Origin: Bog-159 sp035602155
GTDB taxonomy: Bacteria; Acidobacteriota; Terriglobia; Bryobacterales; Bryobacteraceae
Direction: 5' to 3'
Assembly (NCBI GenBank): GCA_035602155.1
Contig: DATNMW010000096.1
Location: 1 to 64,000, forward strand
Length of the DNA stretch: 64,000 bases
The position numbers and the translations under genes were made by a program. Of the stretch, positions 1 to 8,635 are shown in pieces. Below the pieces are notes generated by a model. It did not search any database. It was not told the origin of the DNA and saw nothing but the letters and a program-made list of their open reading frames with translations. Within the stretch, counting starts at the first letter, position 1; each line of letters starts with the position of its first letter.

Positions 1-164
1 TGATTTACGGATTGCAGGCGCTCGACGGTCCGCTGGAGGCGCTTGAGTTCGCGGTGGCTGCGAGTTGCTTGAAGCACTCCATTCCCGGCGATTTCAACCG
101 CTTCAGCGTGCAGGAGGTTCAACAGTTGCTCGCCGGCGGCGGGTCCGGCCGGGTGCAACGGTAG
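1..164 (+). CDS. C-terminal end of PfkB-family sugar kinase (likely 2-keto-3-deoxygluconate kinase), partial
   Basis: The window opens inside a gene. Reading from base 3 to the TAG at 162-164 gives 53 residues ending in AASCLKHSIPGDFN and GGGSGRVQR. A HSIPGD...VxxLxxGxxSGRVxR ending is typical of ribokinase/PfkB-family KDG kinases, which phosphorylate 2-dehydro-3-deoxygluconate in uronate or Entner-Doudoroff catabolism. The ATP site and anion hole lie upstream of the window, so substrate choice is inferred from the tail only. A pyrimidine-rich tract follows the stop codon. Confidence 0.6.
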   Translation, partial: IYGLQALDGPLEALEFAVAASCLKHSIPGDFNRFSVQEVQQLLAGGGSGRVQR

Positions 165-168
165 AATG

Positions 169-209
169 CCGTCTTCCGGCTTCTGTCTCCTCCTGGCTCC
201 TTCCTCACC
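169..209. repeat. Single polypyrimidine arm of the GACTCCTGACTTCTG-type repeat
   Basis: Directly after the sugar kinase stop lies a pyrimidine-rich tract with TCTTCCGGCTTCTGTCTCC and CTGGCTCCTTCC. It has the same character as the right arms of the two long hairpins at 3111-3201 and 17689-17806, but I see no purine partner arm here. It may be a degenerate copy. It sits between a gene end and the next start. Confidence 0.4.
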
Positions 210-239
210 CTGCTAGAATGGAATGCAACGGTAATCTCT

Positions 240-1268
240 ATGGTGGCACGCATTCCTTTGGCGTTGGCGCTTTTCTCGCTGGCCCTGGTTCTGGCCGACG
301 ATAAGCAACCGTCCGATAATAAGCAGCCTGCGAAACCTATCAAGGTCCAGGTGAACGAGGTGATCGTGCCGGTAACGGTCACCGACTATAAGGGACGCTT
401 CGTCTCGAACCTGGAGGCCAAGGACTTCAAGATCTACGATCAAGACAAGGAGCAGCGCATCGAGTTCTTCAGCCACGACCGCAATCAGCCGCTAGTGGTG
501 GGGTTCCTGATCGATCTGAGCAACGACAGCCGGGTGCACTGGAAGAACTATCAGGACGCGGCCATCGATCTGGTGCTGCACGTGCTGCCGGGAGATAAGA
601 AGTTCAGCGGTTTTCTGATTTCGTTCGCCAACGAGCCGGAGTTGCAGGTCAACACCACCAGCGAGGCGGACAAAATGGTCGAGAAGCTGCGCAAGATGAA
701 GCCGGGCGGCGGCTCGTCCCTGTACGACGCGATTTACATGGCCTGCATGCACCGGCAGGTAGTGGAGGGCGAACCTTACGATCCGCGGCGGGTGATCATC
801 GTGATCGGCGACGGGCACGATAATGCGAGCAAGAAGAGCCTGGACGAAGTGATCGAGATCGCCCAGCGCAGCTTGGTGACCATATACGCGATGAGCACGG
901 TATCGTTCGGGTTCACCAACGAAGGCGACGAAGACCTGCAGCGTCTGACCAGCGAGACCGGCGGCCGCGTGGAATACCCGCTGAACAATTTGTATTCCGA
1001 CGTGGATGGCTACCTTTCCCATCCTTCCGACGATGGCAATTATGCCCTCACGGTGGGTTCGGGAGGGTATGCGTCGGAGGTGTCCACCGGAATTTTCCGG
1101 GCCATCGCGGCCATCATCGGCGAAGTGACCACGCAATACATTCTGCGCTACGTGCCGGATACTGGAACCGCGGATGCCAGGCAGTTCCGCAAGATCAGGA
1201 TTGAAGTACCGGAATTGCCGACCGCCAAGGTGCGGTTCCGGACAGGATATTATCCCTTTGCGCCCTGA
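240..1268 (+). CDS. VWFA-related acidobacterial domain protein, secreted
   Basis: 342 residues. A short N-terminal hydrophobic segment (about residues 5-19, ending LVLADD) looks like a signal peptide. Residues 35-80 hold the beta-rich VNEVIVPVTVTDYKG / LEAKDFKIYDQ stretch that marks the TIGR03436 VWFA-related family, followed by a von Willebrand A fold with a MIDAS-like DLSNDS motif near residue 97 and IIVIGDGHDN near residue 187. The C-terminus (ILRYVPD, KVRFRTGYYP) is also characteristic. These proteins are abundant in Acidobacteriota; their role is unknown, probably in extracytoplasmic protein interactions. A second, more divergent paralogue is at 5542-6669. Confidence 0.85.
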   Translation: MVARIPLALALFSLALVLADDKQPSDNKQPAKPIKVQVNEVIVPVTVTDYKGRFVSNLEAKDFKIYDQDKEQRIEFFSHDRNQPLVVGFLIDLSNDSRVHWKNYQDAAIDLVLHVLPGDKKFSGFLISFANEPELQVNTTSEADKMVEKLRKMKPGGGSSLYDAIYMACMHRQVVEGEPYDPRRVIIVIGDGHDNASKKSLDEVIEIAQRSLVTIYAMSTVSFGFTNEGDEDLQRLTSETGGRVEYPLNNLYSDVDGYLSHPSDDGNYALTVGSGGYASEVSTGIFRAIAAIIGEVTTQYILRYVPDTGTADARQFRKIRIEVPELPTAKVRFRTGYYPFAP

Positions 1269-1323
1269 CGAACGGTTCTGTTTTTTTTGAGAGTTCTCGT
1301 AGGTTTGGACGATAAGGTATTGT

Positions 1324-2136
1324 ATGGCCCCGGTCATTCCGATTAGCGCGCGGATATCGTCACGCCGGGGCGAATATGTCCTGTTGCAGCTTGCGCTGCC
1401 GGGGCAGCCGGTGCACGATGTGGGCGTGCTGCTGCTGGATGCCAACCCGGATTCCGCAAGGCATGCTTTGCGGCTGCGCGCCCACTGGGAGGATTTGGCC
1501 GGCCCGGAAGACGCGCAATATCTGACAGCCCTGGAGCGCGATTTTCAAGACAAGATCGCGGAGTCGGGGGCGCGCCGATTGCTGGAGTCGTGGGAGGATT
1601 CCCTTTCGCACGTCTTGCGCGCCTCCGAACGGGAGGCCGTCGCGGTGGATTCGTTTTCGCGGGTCGCGGACCGGATTTTCGAGCGCCACGTCGAGAAGAT
1701 CCCGGTCGCGAAATTTCGCACGCACCTGCCGCTGTACACCTTGCGCGCGGCGGCGGGCAAATTCGGCGCCGACGAACATGTTGAAACCGAGGAACCGGAA
1801 GATTGGGTGCGCGCGCCGGAGGGCTTGCACCTGACCGAAGGAATGTTTGTGGCGCACGTGGAGGGGCGCTCCATGGAGCCGCGCATCCAGGACGGAAGCC
1901 TGAATATCTTTCGCGGACCGGTGGTGGGTTCGCGCGGGGGCAAGATCGTACTGGTCCAACTGTTTGGCGTGCATGAGAGGTTCACCGTCAAACGGTACAC
2001 CAGCAAGAAATCCAAAGAAGAGCAATGGCGGCACGAATGGATCCGCCTCGAACCGCTCAATGCCGACTTCGAGCCCCTCGACCTGGCGCCGGACGAGCTC
2101 AAGGTGATCGCCGAGTGGATTCAAACGCTCGCCTGA
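1324..2136 (+). CDS. S24/LexA-type peptidase-like protein without a helix-turn-helix
   Basis: 270 residues. The C-terminal third is an S24 (LexA/UmuD-like) serine-lysine peptidase fold: HVEGRSMEPRIQDGS supplies the nucleophile Ser183 and TVKRY the general base Lys223, about 40 residues apart as in the family. The N-terminal 150 residues are not a LexA DNA-binding domain; they resemble the DUF3037-like region found in some conserved acidobacterial proteins (weak, by eye). Self-cleavage or signal sensing is therefore inferred only from the dyad. ATG 1324 has AAGG about 7 nt upstream. The stop codon lies 21 nt inside the following mutY frame, so the two genes are probably cotranscribed and may share a DNA-damage context. 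Confidence 0.7.
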   Translation: MAPVIPISARISSRRGEYVLLQLALPGQPVHDVGVLLLDANPDSARHALRLRAHWEDLAGPEDAQYLTALERDFQDKIAESGARRLLESWEDSLSHVLRASEREAVAVDSFSRVADRIFERHVEKIPVAKFRTHLPLYTLRAAAGKFGADEHVETEEPEDWVRAPEGLHLTEGMFVAHVEGRSMEPRIQDGSLNIFRGPVVGSRGGKIVLVQLFGVHERFTVKRYTSKKSKEEQWRHEWIRLEPLNADFEPLDLAPDELKVIAEWIQTLA

Positions 2137-3179
2137 CCCAGGCTTCGCTGGCCGCCAAACTCCTGCGCTGGTACGGCGCGCAACACCGCGATCTCCCCTG
2201 GAGGCGCACGCGCGACCCTTACCGGGTCTGGGTTTCCGAGATCATGCTGCAGCAGACCCGCACGGAGGCCGTTGTCCCTTATTACCAAAGTTTCCTGGAG
2301 CGCTTTCCCAATCTGCCGGCCCTGGCAGCCGCTTCCTTGGAAGAGGTGCTGACAGCTTGGAGCGGGTTGGGCTATTATTCGCGCGCACGCAATCTGCATA
2401 GAGCCGCGGTGTTGATGGACGGCGTTTTCCCAAGCGGCTACCAGGCCCTCCGGCAGTTGCCTGGCATCGGCGATTATACCGCCGCCGCGATCGCAAGCAT
2501 CGCCTTTGGGCTGCCCTACGCCGTGCTGGATGGAAACGTCATGCGCGTGATCGCGCGGCTGACCGGCGATCCGTCCGATATCGGCGCCGGCCCCACGCAG
2601 GCGCGGTTCCGCCAGTTGGCCCAGCAGTGGCTAGACTGCCGGCACGCGGGCGAGTTCAATCAGGCGTTGATGGAACTGGGCGCCACGGTGTGTCTGCCGC
2701 GCGCTCCGCGCTGTGAGATCTGCCCGTTGGCGGCGGTGTGCGCCGCCCGCCGCGAGGGGCGCCAGCAGCAGTTGCCGGTGAAGCTGCGGAAGACCCAGCC
2801 GGTGAAGGTGGACATGGCGGTGGCCGTCGTCGAACGCCGTGGACGCTTGCTGCTATGGCAGCGGGCCGCGGATTCGCGGCGGCTGGCCGGCTTTTGGGAG
2901 TTGCCTTCGCCCGAGCAATTGCCGGAACTAACCGCGCTGCGGGAGATTGGCGCCTTTCGCCACACGATTACGCATCATAACTATCGAGTGACGGTGAGCG
3001 CCGGCAGCCTTCCGCCGCAGTCGCGCGCGGCACCACCGCTAAGCTGGATTCCCATCGCGGATCTGCCCGCATTGCCTCTCAGCACAATGGCGCGGAAGGC
3101 GTTGGGAATAAGAAGAAAGAAGTCAGAAGACAGGAGTCGGAATAACCCCCACTGCGCGGGCTGCTATTCTGACTTCTGA
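2115..3179 (+). CDS. mutY: A/G-specific adenine glycosylase MutY
   Basis: Removes adenine mispaired with guanine or 8-oxoguanine (base excision repair). Visible features are EIMLQQTRTEAVVPYY with the catalytic Glu, the helix-hairpin-helix LRQLPGIGDYTAAAI, the catalytic Asp in VLDGNVMRV, and a [4Fe-4S] cluster motif C-x6-C-x2-C-x5-C near residues 200-217. A C-terminal NUDIX-like domain for 8-oxoG recognition follows (RRGRLLLWQR, GFWELP). I chose GTG 2115 because AAGGTG lies 8 nt upstream and it gives a normal N-terminus; the frame is open further upstream. It overlaps the S24-like gene. The last 20-25 codons run into the polypurine hairpin repeat at 3111-3201, so the C-terminus appears to have been re-written by that repeat. 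Confidence 0.93.
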   Translation: MDSNARLTQASLAAKLLRWYGAQHRDLPWRRTRDPYRVWVSEIMLQQTRTEAVVPYYQSFLERFPNLPALAAASLEEVLTAWSGLGYYSRARNLHRAAVLMDGVFPSGYQALRQLPGIGDYTAAAIASIAFGLPYAVLDGNVMRVIARLTGDPSDIGAGPTQARFRQLAQQWLDCRHAGEFNQALMELGATVCLPRAPRCEICPLAAVCAARREGRQQQLPVKLRKTQPVKVDMAVAVVERRGRLLLWQRAADSRRLAGFWELPSPEQLPELTALREIGAFRHTITHHNYRVTVSAGSLPPQSRAAPPLSWIPIADLPALPLSTMARKALGIRRKKSEDRSRNNPHCAGCYSDF

Positions 3180-3201
3180 CTCCTGCCTCCTGACTTCTTC
3201 T
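3111..3201. repeat. Long imperfect polypurine/polypyrimidine inverted repeat between convergent genes
   Basis: The left arm (3111-3145) is purine-rich with GAAGTCAGAAGACAGGAGTC; the right arm (3165-3201) is its near reverse complement, TCTGACTTCTGACTCCTG and CTCCTGACTTCTTCT. About 20 bp separate them. It lies between the convergent mutY and M61 peptidase genes and contains the mutY stop codon, so it could act as a bidirectional terminator. A second copy with the same words occupies the equivalent convergent position at 17689-17806. Confidence 0.75.
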
Positions 3202-4979
3202 CACCACTTAGCCCGATGCTCCAACGCCGTCGCCGTCGTTTCCAGCGCCCACGCGCCGGCTGGCTCGACCCCCAGCTTCACAGTTACCCGCACCAGCTGG
3301 CCGCGCCGTGCCAGCAACAGTGGCAGAGTGTCTCCTGCGCGATAGTTGGCAAGCTGCCGGTCCCAATCGGTTGCGCGTACGCGGAAATCGGCGAAGCCCA
3401 CGATCTCGTCGCCGGCATCCAGGCCGGCTTCGTACGCCGGTGTGCCGCGCGGGATGCGCTCGACGATGAGGCGGCCGTCCTCGACTTTGGTGTCCGCGCC
3501 CAACCACGCCTTCCGGTTCGACGATTCGGACGTTTCGCCGGCGAAGCGCAGCCCGAACCAGTCCAGCGCTTCCTGGTAGTCCAGTTCCGCGGTCGAGTCG
3601 AAGACCTGCGCGAACCACCCGTTCAAGTCCGTTCCGGCTACTTCCGACGCCGCCGCGCGAAAGGCCGCGGGTGTGTATCCGCCGCCGGCCGGATTGCGCG
3701 CCAGCGCCAGGCGCATCGCATCGTCGAGCGATCTGCCCCCCTGCGTGGCCGTGCGCAGCCGCGCATCCAGAAGAAAGCCGGCCACCTCGCCCTTGGTGTA
3801 ATAGCTGATGGCCGTATTATCCGAGTTTTCATCCGGGCGGTAGAACTTGATCCAGGTATCGAATGACGATTGCGAGAGGGATTGCACCAGCCGGCCGGGA
3901 GTTGTTTGCAATTCGCGGATGGTGCGCGAGAGGCTCGCGAGCAACTCCTCTTCGGTCGAGAGACCGGCGCGGCGCAGCATCAGCGCCGCGTAGTAACTGG
4001 TGAAGCCTTCCGCGATGCCCAGGCTGGCGGTGTAAGGCTCGGTCTCGTATTCGCCCGGCGTCAACTCCGCGGGACGCAGGCGCTTCACATTCCAGGCGTG
4101 GAAGAACTCGTGGCTGGCCAGGTTCAGCCAGCGCAGGTAAGTCCGGTGCGTGCGGGTATTCCAACGGTCGGACATCAGCGCGGTGGAATTGCTGTGCTCC
4201 ATGCCCCCGCCTCCACCGGTCAGCATGTTGAGGAAAAAATATCTGTCATAAGGCAGGCCGCCCCACATGCGCGCGTCTTCGCGCACGATGCGCGCCAGAT
4301 CCTGCGCCGCCCGGGCGCCATCGAAAACGCCATCCTCGCCCACATCCACCAGATAGTGCGGCTTCCCTTCCACATCGAATTCGTGCACCTCGGGATTGCC
4401 TGCCACGATGGGCGAATCCACCAACGTTTCGTAATCGGGCGCGCGGTAGTGGTGCGGACCGCCGGAGACCGGAGGCATGCCGGTCGCGGTGGTCTTCCAG
4501 GCGGCCGGCAGCATAAGTTGGACGTCATGCGGGCGCGCGCTATGCTCCGCGAGCGTCAAGAACGTGGGTGCGGCGTTGAGCAGCGCGAATTCGCCGTCCA
4601 CCCAGTTATCCTGCACACCCATCGCGTGGCAGTAGACCTTGTAGGACACGATGACCGGATCGGCGCCGCCGGTTTCGATGCGCCAGCGGTTCTTGCGCGA
4701 CTTCTCGATGGCCAACGGGTGTCCGCCGTCAGTACGCGCCGCCACGCTTTCCAGGTTCTTGGCGTACTCGCGGATGACGTACGGCGTCCAGACAGCCATC
4801 ATCAGCTCGATGGTCGGCTGCCTGGCAGTGGGGACGCGCGCCTCCACTTCCACATAATGTGTTTGCGGAGCGGGGATGCGGACGGTGTAATAGATGGGCG
4901 CGGGCGGCTGGGCCGCGCCGGGGGCGATGAAGAGACAAAAAAATGCGAGAGTCTTCGCAGCCGCCAATCGCCGCGTCAC
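3201..4979 (-). CDS. M61-family glycyl-aminopeptidase-like metalloprotease with PDZ domain, secreted
   Basis: 592 residues. The N-terminus (TRRLAAAKTLAFFCLFIAPG) is a signal peptide. The zinc-binding HEXXH motif is in ASHEFFHAWNVKRLRP near residue 291, with the downstream GIAEGFTSYY supplying the third ligand Glu, as in M61 peptidases. A C-terminal PDZ domain starts near residue 500 (GLDAGDEIVGF). It is expected to hydrolyse peptides in the periplasm or outside the cell. The start is GTG 4979, which overlaps the TGA stop of the upstream response regulator (4976-4978). The first codons lie inside an 8-bp tandem repeat (4964-5019), so the signal peptide start is exposed to repeat slippage. Confidence 0.9.
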   Translation of the reverse strand: MTRRLAAAKTLAFFCLFIAPGAAQPPAPIYYTVRIPAPQTHYVEVEARVPTARQPTIELMMAVWTPYVIREYAKNLESVAARTDGGHPLAIEKSRKNRWRIETGGADPVIVSYKVYCHAMGVQDNWVDGEFALLNAAPTFLTLAEHSARPHDVQLMLPAAWKTTATGMPPVSGGPHHYRAPDYETLVDSPIVAGNPEVHEFDVEGKPHYLVDVGEDGVFDGARAAQDLARIVREDARMWGGLPYDRYFFLNMLTGGGGGMEHSNSTALMSDRWNTRTHRTYLRWLNLASHEFFHAWNVKRLRPAELTPGEYETEPYTASLGIAEGFTSYYAALMLRRAGLSTEEELLASLSRTIRELQTTPGRLVQSLSQSSFDTWIKFYRPDENSDNTAISYYTKGEVAGFLLDARLRTATQGGRSLDDAMRLALARNPAGGGYTPAAFRAAASEVAGTDLNGWFAQVFDSTAELDYQEALDWFGLRFAGETSESSNRKAWLGADTKVEDGRLIVERIPRGTPAYEAGLDAGDEIVGFADFRVRATDWDRQLANYRAGDTLPLLLARRGQLVRVTVKLGVEPAGAWALETTATALEHRAKW

Positions 4980-5019
4980 CGTGTCGCCGCATCGCCGCGT
5001 CGCTGTGTCGCTATGTCGC
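4964..5019 (-). repeat. Seven tandem 8-bp units (GCGAYRYR) across a stop/start junction
   Basis: On the minus strand the units are GCGACATA, GCGACACA, GCGACGCG, GCGATGCG, GCGACACG, GTGACGCG and GCGATTGG. Together they encode the last residues of the response regulator and the first residues of the M61 peptidase, including the overlapping GTG/TGA. Since 8 is not a multiple of 3, gain or loss of one unit would shift frame across the junction. Confidence 0.8.
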
Positions 5020-5443
5020 CCTTCGCCGAGCCCGCCGGCTTGCGGGCCGGCGGCTGGCTCAGCAGCCTCTTCACCGACCGCGTCAATTGCCCGACTTCGC
5101 CGGCGCTCTTGACGATCACCACATCCGCGCCAGTGGACTGTTCCGTCAAACCCAGCGGCTCCACAAATCCCGAGAGTAGAATGATGCGCACGCCGGTGTG
5201 CGCGCCGCGGATCCGCTTGATCAACTCCACGCCGTCCATCCGCGGCATTTTGAAATCCGTCACAACCACGTCGAAGTTCTGCTTCAAGAAAAGTTCCAGA
5301 GCCTCGTCTCCGCTGGTGGCCGTGGAGATGTTGTAGCCGAGTTCCTGGAGCAGCGACTTGCGCGCGATCAAACCCTGGCGGTTGTCGTCTACCAGCAGGA
5401 TTTCGGGAGTCTTCGCAGGCGGTGGGGCGGGAGCTTGTCTCAT
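4976..5443 (-). CDS. Single-domain response regulator (CheY-like receiver)
   Basis: About 155 residues. The receiver domain shows the acidic pocket (ILLVDDN), the phospho-acceptor Asp in VVVTDFKMPRMDG and the conserved Lys in VVIVKSAG. No output domain is present; the tail is basic and Ala/Gln-rich (QPPARKPAGS) and runs into the 8-bp tandem repeat. ATG 5443 is preferred over TTG 5479 because a TTGACA -35-like hexamer lies at 5481-5486 on the same strand. It is cotranscribed with the M61 peptidase through a GTGA overlap. The partner kinase is not visible nearby. Confidence 0.85.
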   Translation of the reverse strand: MRQAPAPPPAKTPEILLVDDNRQGLIARKSLLQELGYNISTATSGDEALELFLKQNFDVVVTDFKMPRMDGVELIKRIRGAHTGVRIILLSGFVEPLGLTEQSTGADVVIVKSAGEVGQLTRSVKRLLSQPPARKPAGSAKGDIATQRRGDAATR

Positions 5444-5541
5444 ACTAACGCAGGCGAGGTTAACAGACCGGTAACTCAACTGTCAACACTTTTGCATCAG
5501 GTTGTAAAGAGGCGAGATGGAGTGCTTGACAAACTGCCGTG

Positions 5542-6669
5542 TTATTCCACTTCGCGCGGCGCGGTGTAGCCGTTCTTGGCCACGATCTGATATTTGATGG
5601 GCTTGCCCTTCTCATCCACAACGCGCAACGGTTCATTGGTTGCCGGGTTCACCAACTCCACTTTGATTTTGCGGAATTTGCCGTCCCGCGCCTTGTTGGC
5701 CGGCTCATAGCCGATGGAGTACTGATTGCGAAGGGAGTCCTGGATGCTGCCGAAGATCGATGGAAACTCGCCATAAAAACGCGGGAAAAACGCCTGGCCG
5801 CCCGTTTCTTTGGCAAAGGTGTTCATCTGGTTGTCGGCCTGCAGGAACCCGATGCTGTCCCCCCTGGGGCTCATGATGCGCAAGGCCTGCATCAACCCGA
5901 TGGCGTAGACCGGAACGCCGCTATCCTGAATAATCTTGCGGGCCTTGTCGTAGGTCAGTTTGCTGAACGTATCGATACCCGATGAAAGCAGCACGATGGC
6001 CTTGCGCCCCTCGATTTTCGACATGCGGTCTTCGGTATCGGCCAACGCGTCGAACAGGTTAGCTTCCGAAAAACCGGGGATGCGCAGGCGCTGCATGGCT
6101 TCGTACGTCTTACGCTTGTCGGTGGTAAAGTCCGAAAGGATTTCCTCTTTGAAGTCGTACGCGATCAAGGCCACGTAGTCGTCCGGCTTCAACGTCTGTA
6201 CAAAACCATACGCGGCGGACAGGGTCTGATACCACGTCTGCGACCCGTACCATTGGAATTTGGCGCTGAACTCAACCAGCAGACAGACCGTCATCGGCGC
6301 GGTGCTCTTGCCGAAGGACTTAATCTGTTGCGGGACGTTGTCTTCCAGGACGCGGAAGCTGGCGCGTGGAATATTGGGAATGAAGTGGCCCTTGTTATCC
6401 AGGACGGCCACGTCCACGCTCACCACGTTCACGTCGCTCTTGAAACTGGGCAGGTTCTCCGGGATATCCGGCTGGGCCTTCTTGCTGAGCTTCGACGGAA
6501 TGGGAACCTCTTCGGCATCGTCCGTGGACTTTCGCGGCTTCGCCACGGTTTGGTCCACGTCCTTGGTAGGGCCGGCCTGGTCCTGGGCGAGGGACACGGC
6601 GGCCAGGGCGAACAGCCCTGCCAAGGCAACCGGCAGAGCTGGAATTCTGTTCCAGGTTTTCATAGACAT
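5542..6669 (-). CDS. VWFA-related acidobacterial domain protein with degenerate MIDAS
   Basis: 375 residues with a signal peptide (PALPVALAGLFALAAVSLAQ). After a charged linker rich in Lys, Asp and Pro come VNVVSVDVAVLDNKG and FRVLEDNVPQQ, the hallmark TIGR03436 start. The usual DxSxS metal-site motif is replaced by VEFSAKF, so metal-dependent adhesion may be lost. IVLLSSGIDTFS and VYAIGL mark the rest of the VWA fold. The ending YSIGYEPAN...RKIKVELV is shared with the paralogue at 240-1268. Function is unknown; probably periplasmic or extracellular protein binding. Confidence 0.83.
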   Translation of the reverse strand: MSMKTWNRIPALPVALAGLFALAAVSLAQDQAGPTKDVDQTVAKPRKSTDDAEEVPIPSKLSKKAQPDIPENLPSFKSDVNVVSVDVAVLDNKGHFIPNIPRASFRVLEDNVPQQIKSFGKSTAPMTVCLLVEFSAKFQWYGSQTWYQTLSAAYGFVQTLKPDDYVALIAYDFKEEILSDFTTDKRKTYEAMQRLRIPGFSEANLFDALADTEDRMSKIEGRKAIVLLSSGIDTFSKLTYDKARKIIQDSGVPVYAIGLMQALRIMSPRGDSIGFLQADNQMNTFAKETGGQAFFPRFYGEFPSIFGSIQDSLRNQYSIGYEPANKARDGKFRKIKVELVNPATNEPLRVVDEKGKPIKYQIVAKNGYTAPREVE

Positions 6670-6758
6670 ACCAATTCCCCAGCTAAACTATAGCAGAGAA
6701 GACGCGGCGTCCGGCGCTTAGGTTTCCGGGGATGGTGTTAGGTTACCTCACCACGATG

Positions 6759-8612
6759 TTACTTCCGCCCTCCGGCTTTTGCCTCCTGGTTCCGGTCTTC
6801 GGCCGGCTGTCCTCTCAATTCCAGCTCCGCCCACCGCGCATACAATTTCTCCACCTCGGCCTCCGCCGCTTGCATCTCCGCATATCGACGCTGCAACGCC
6901 ACCGGATCGGAAACCACTTCGGGAGCCTGCAACGCCGCGCGCGCCGCCTCCAGGGATTGCTCGGCCTGCAAAATCCTTTCCTCCATCTGTTTCCATTCGC
7001 GGGCTTCCAGATACGCCAGCTTCTTCCGTGCGGGAGGGGCCTCCGGCCGGTCCTCCCGAGCGGCCTCGGGCCTGTCGTCCTGTATCCGCGCCGGCTTCAG
7101 CGCGCGCGCGCGCTCCCATTGCGAGTAGTCCGCGAAAACCTCCGCGCCACCCTCGCCATTCAGGCCCAGCACTACCGTCGACACGCGATCCAGCATGTAC
7201 CGGTCGTGCGTCACCAACACCAGCGCGCCGGGAAAATCCGTCAAGCTCTCCTCCAGCACTTCCAGCGTCGGAATATCCAGGTCGTTGGTCGGCTCGTCCA
7301 GCAGCAGCACGTCCGCGGGCTGCAGCATCAGCCGCGCGATGACGATGCGCGCCCGCTCCCCGCCGGAGAACCGGCCCACCGGTGTGTCCAGTTGCTCAGG
7401 ACCGAACAGAAAGCGCTTCGCCCAACCCGCGATGTGCATCGTACGGTCGCGATAGATCACGCTGTCGCCGTGCGCCCCTAGACCCTCGCGCAGCGGCGCC
7501 ATGGGATTGAGCTGTTCGCGGCCCTGGTCGAAATACACGACGCGCAACTCGTCGGCGCGCTCGATGGCGCCCGCATCGGCGTCGATCTCGCCTTTCAGCA
7601 CGCGCAACAGCGTGGTCTTGCCGCTGCCGTTCGGCCCCGCGAGGCCCAGCCGCATCCCCGGCGAAAGAGAGAAGCTCAAATCGCGAAATAACTGCCGGCC
7701 GCCCAACTGCTTCGCAATTGCCTCGGCTTGGATCAGTCTCTTGGTCTGGCGCCCGGAAGCCGTGAAGTCGATACGCGTTGTGCCCTTCGCGTTGCGCGCC
7801 GAAACGTCCGCCAACTCTCCCATCAGCGCATGCGCCGCGTCGATGCGCGCCTTCGATTTTCCCGTGCGCGCCTTCGGGCCGCGGCGCAGCCACTCCACCT
7901 CGCGCCGCACGCGGTTGGCCAGCGCGGCCTGGTGCTCCGATTGGGCCTCCAGAAAGGCCTCGCGTTTCTCCAGAAAATCCGCATAAGCGCCCTCCGCGCG
8001 AAACATGCCGTCCGGATACGCGCGATTGATCTCCGCCACTTCCGTCGCGGCATTTTCCAGGAAATAGCGGTCGTGGCTCACCACCACGGCGGCGAATGGC
8101 GCGCCCTGCAGCAACTTCTCCAGCCAAAGTATCCCTTCCAGGTCCAGATGGTTGGTGGGCTCGTCGAGCAATAGTACATCGGGATTCCGAATCAACTCGC
8201 GCGCAATCGAAAGCCGGCGCTTCCATCCTCCCGAAAGCGACTCCACCGCGCCGTTCCCATCCGCGAAGCCCGCCTTCCCCAACGTGACGCTCACCGCCGC
8301 GGAGCGCTCCGCGTCGTCCATGCCGCCTGCCGGAAGCGCCTCCTCCAGCACTTGGCCGGCGGTCGTGCCGGCCGCGAACTCCGGCTCCTGCGGCACGTAG
8401 GCGATGCGCGTCAGCTTGCGCACCGTGCGCGTACCGGTGTCCGGCTCGAGCAAACCGGCCATGATCTTCAGCAGCGTGGATTTGCCCGAGCCATTCGGGC
8501 CAATCAGACCCAGCCGTTCGCCTTCTGAAATATGGATGGATATATTCGAGAACAGCGGCGCTGCGCCGAACGACTTGCCGGCGCCCATCACGGAGAGTAG
8601 CGGCGCGGGCAT
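6759..8612 (-). CDS. ABC-F family ATPase (Uup-like), two nucleotide-binding domains
   Basis: 617 residues with no membrane segment. NBD1 has Walker A GPNGSGKSTLLK, signature LSGGWKRRLSIAREL and LLLDEPTNHLD. NBD2 has GPNGSGKTTLLRV, FSGGERARIVIARL and LLLDEPTNDLD. The linker between them is basic (RRGPKARTGKSKARID), and the C-terminal 80 residues are a charged coiled coil. This layout matches Uup, which binds branched DNA or ribosomes and limits precise transposon excision. ABC-F proteins of other subgroups act on the ribosome, so the exact role is open. It is divergent from the small membrane gene at 8636, with only about 23 bp between starts. Confidence 0.88.
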   Translation of the reverse strand: MPAPLLSVMGAGKSFGAAPLFSNISIHISEGERLGLIGPNGSGKSTLLKIMAGLLEPDTGTRTVRKLTRIAYVPQEPEFAAGTTAGQVLEEALPAGGMDDAERSAAVSVTLGKAGFADGNGAVESLSGGWKRRLSIARELIRNPDVLLLDEPTNHLDLEGILWLEKLLQGAPFAAVVVSHDRYFLENAATEVAEINRAYPDGMFRAEGAYADFLEKREAFLEAQSEHQAALANRVRREVEWLRRGPKARTGKSKARIDAAHALMGELADVSARNAKGTTRIDFTASGRQTKRLIQAEAIAKQLGGRQLFRDLSFSLSPGMRLGLAGPNGSGKTTLLRVLKGEIDADAGAIERADELRVVYFDQGREQLNPMAPLREGLGAHGDSVIYRDRTMHIAGWAKRFLFGPEQLDTPVGRFSGGERARIVIARLMLQPADVLLLDEPTNDLDIPTLEVLEESLTDFPGALVLVTHDRYMLDRVSTVVLGLNGEGGAEVFADYSQWERARALKPARIQDDRPEAAREDRPEAPPARKKLAYLEAREWKQMEERILQAEQSLEAARAALQAPEVVSDPVALQRRYAEMQAAEAEVEKLYARWAELELRGQPAEDRNQEAKAGGRK

Positions 8613-8635
8613 CTGTTTCAGGATACCCTAGTAAG

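Noticed and set aside
3870..5336. Long plus-strand ORF of 488 codons
   Set aside because: It is antisense to the M61 peptidase and response regulator, which have clear motifs; its product is Arg/His/Gln-rich with no domain, typical of a shadow frame in high-GC DNA.
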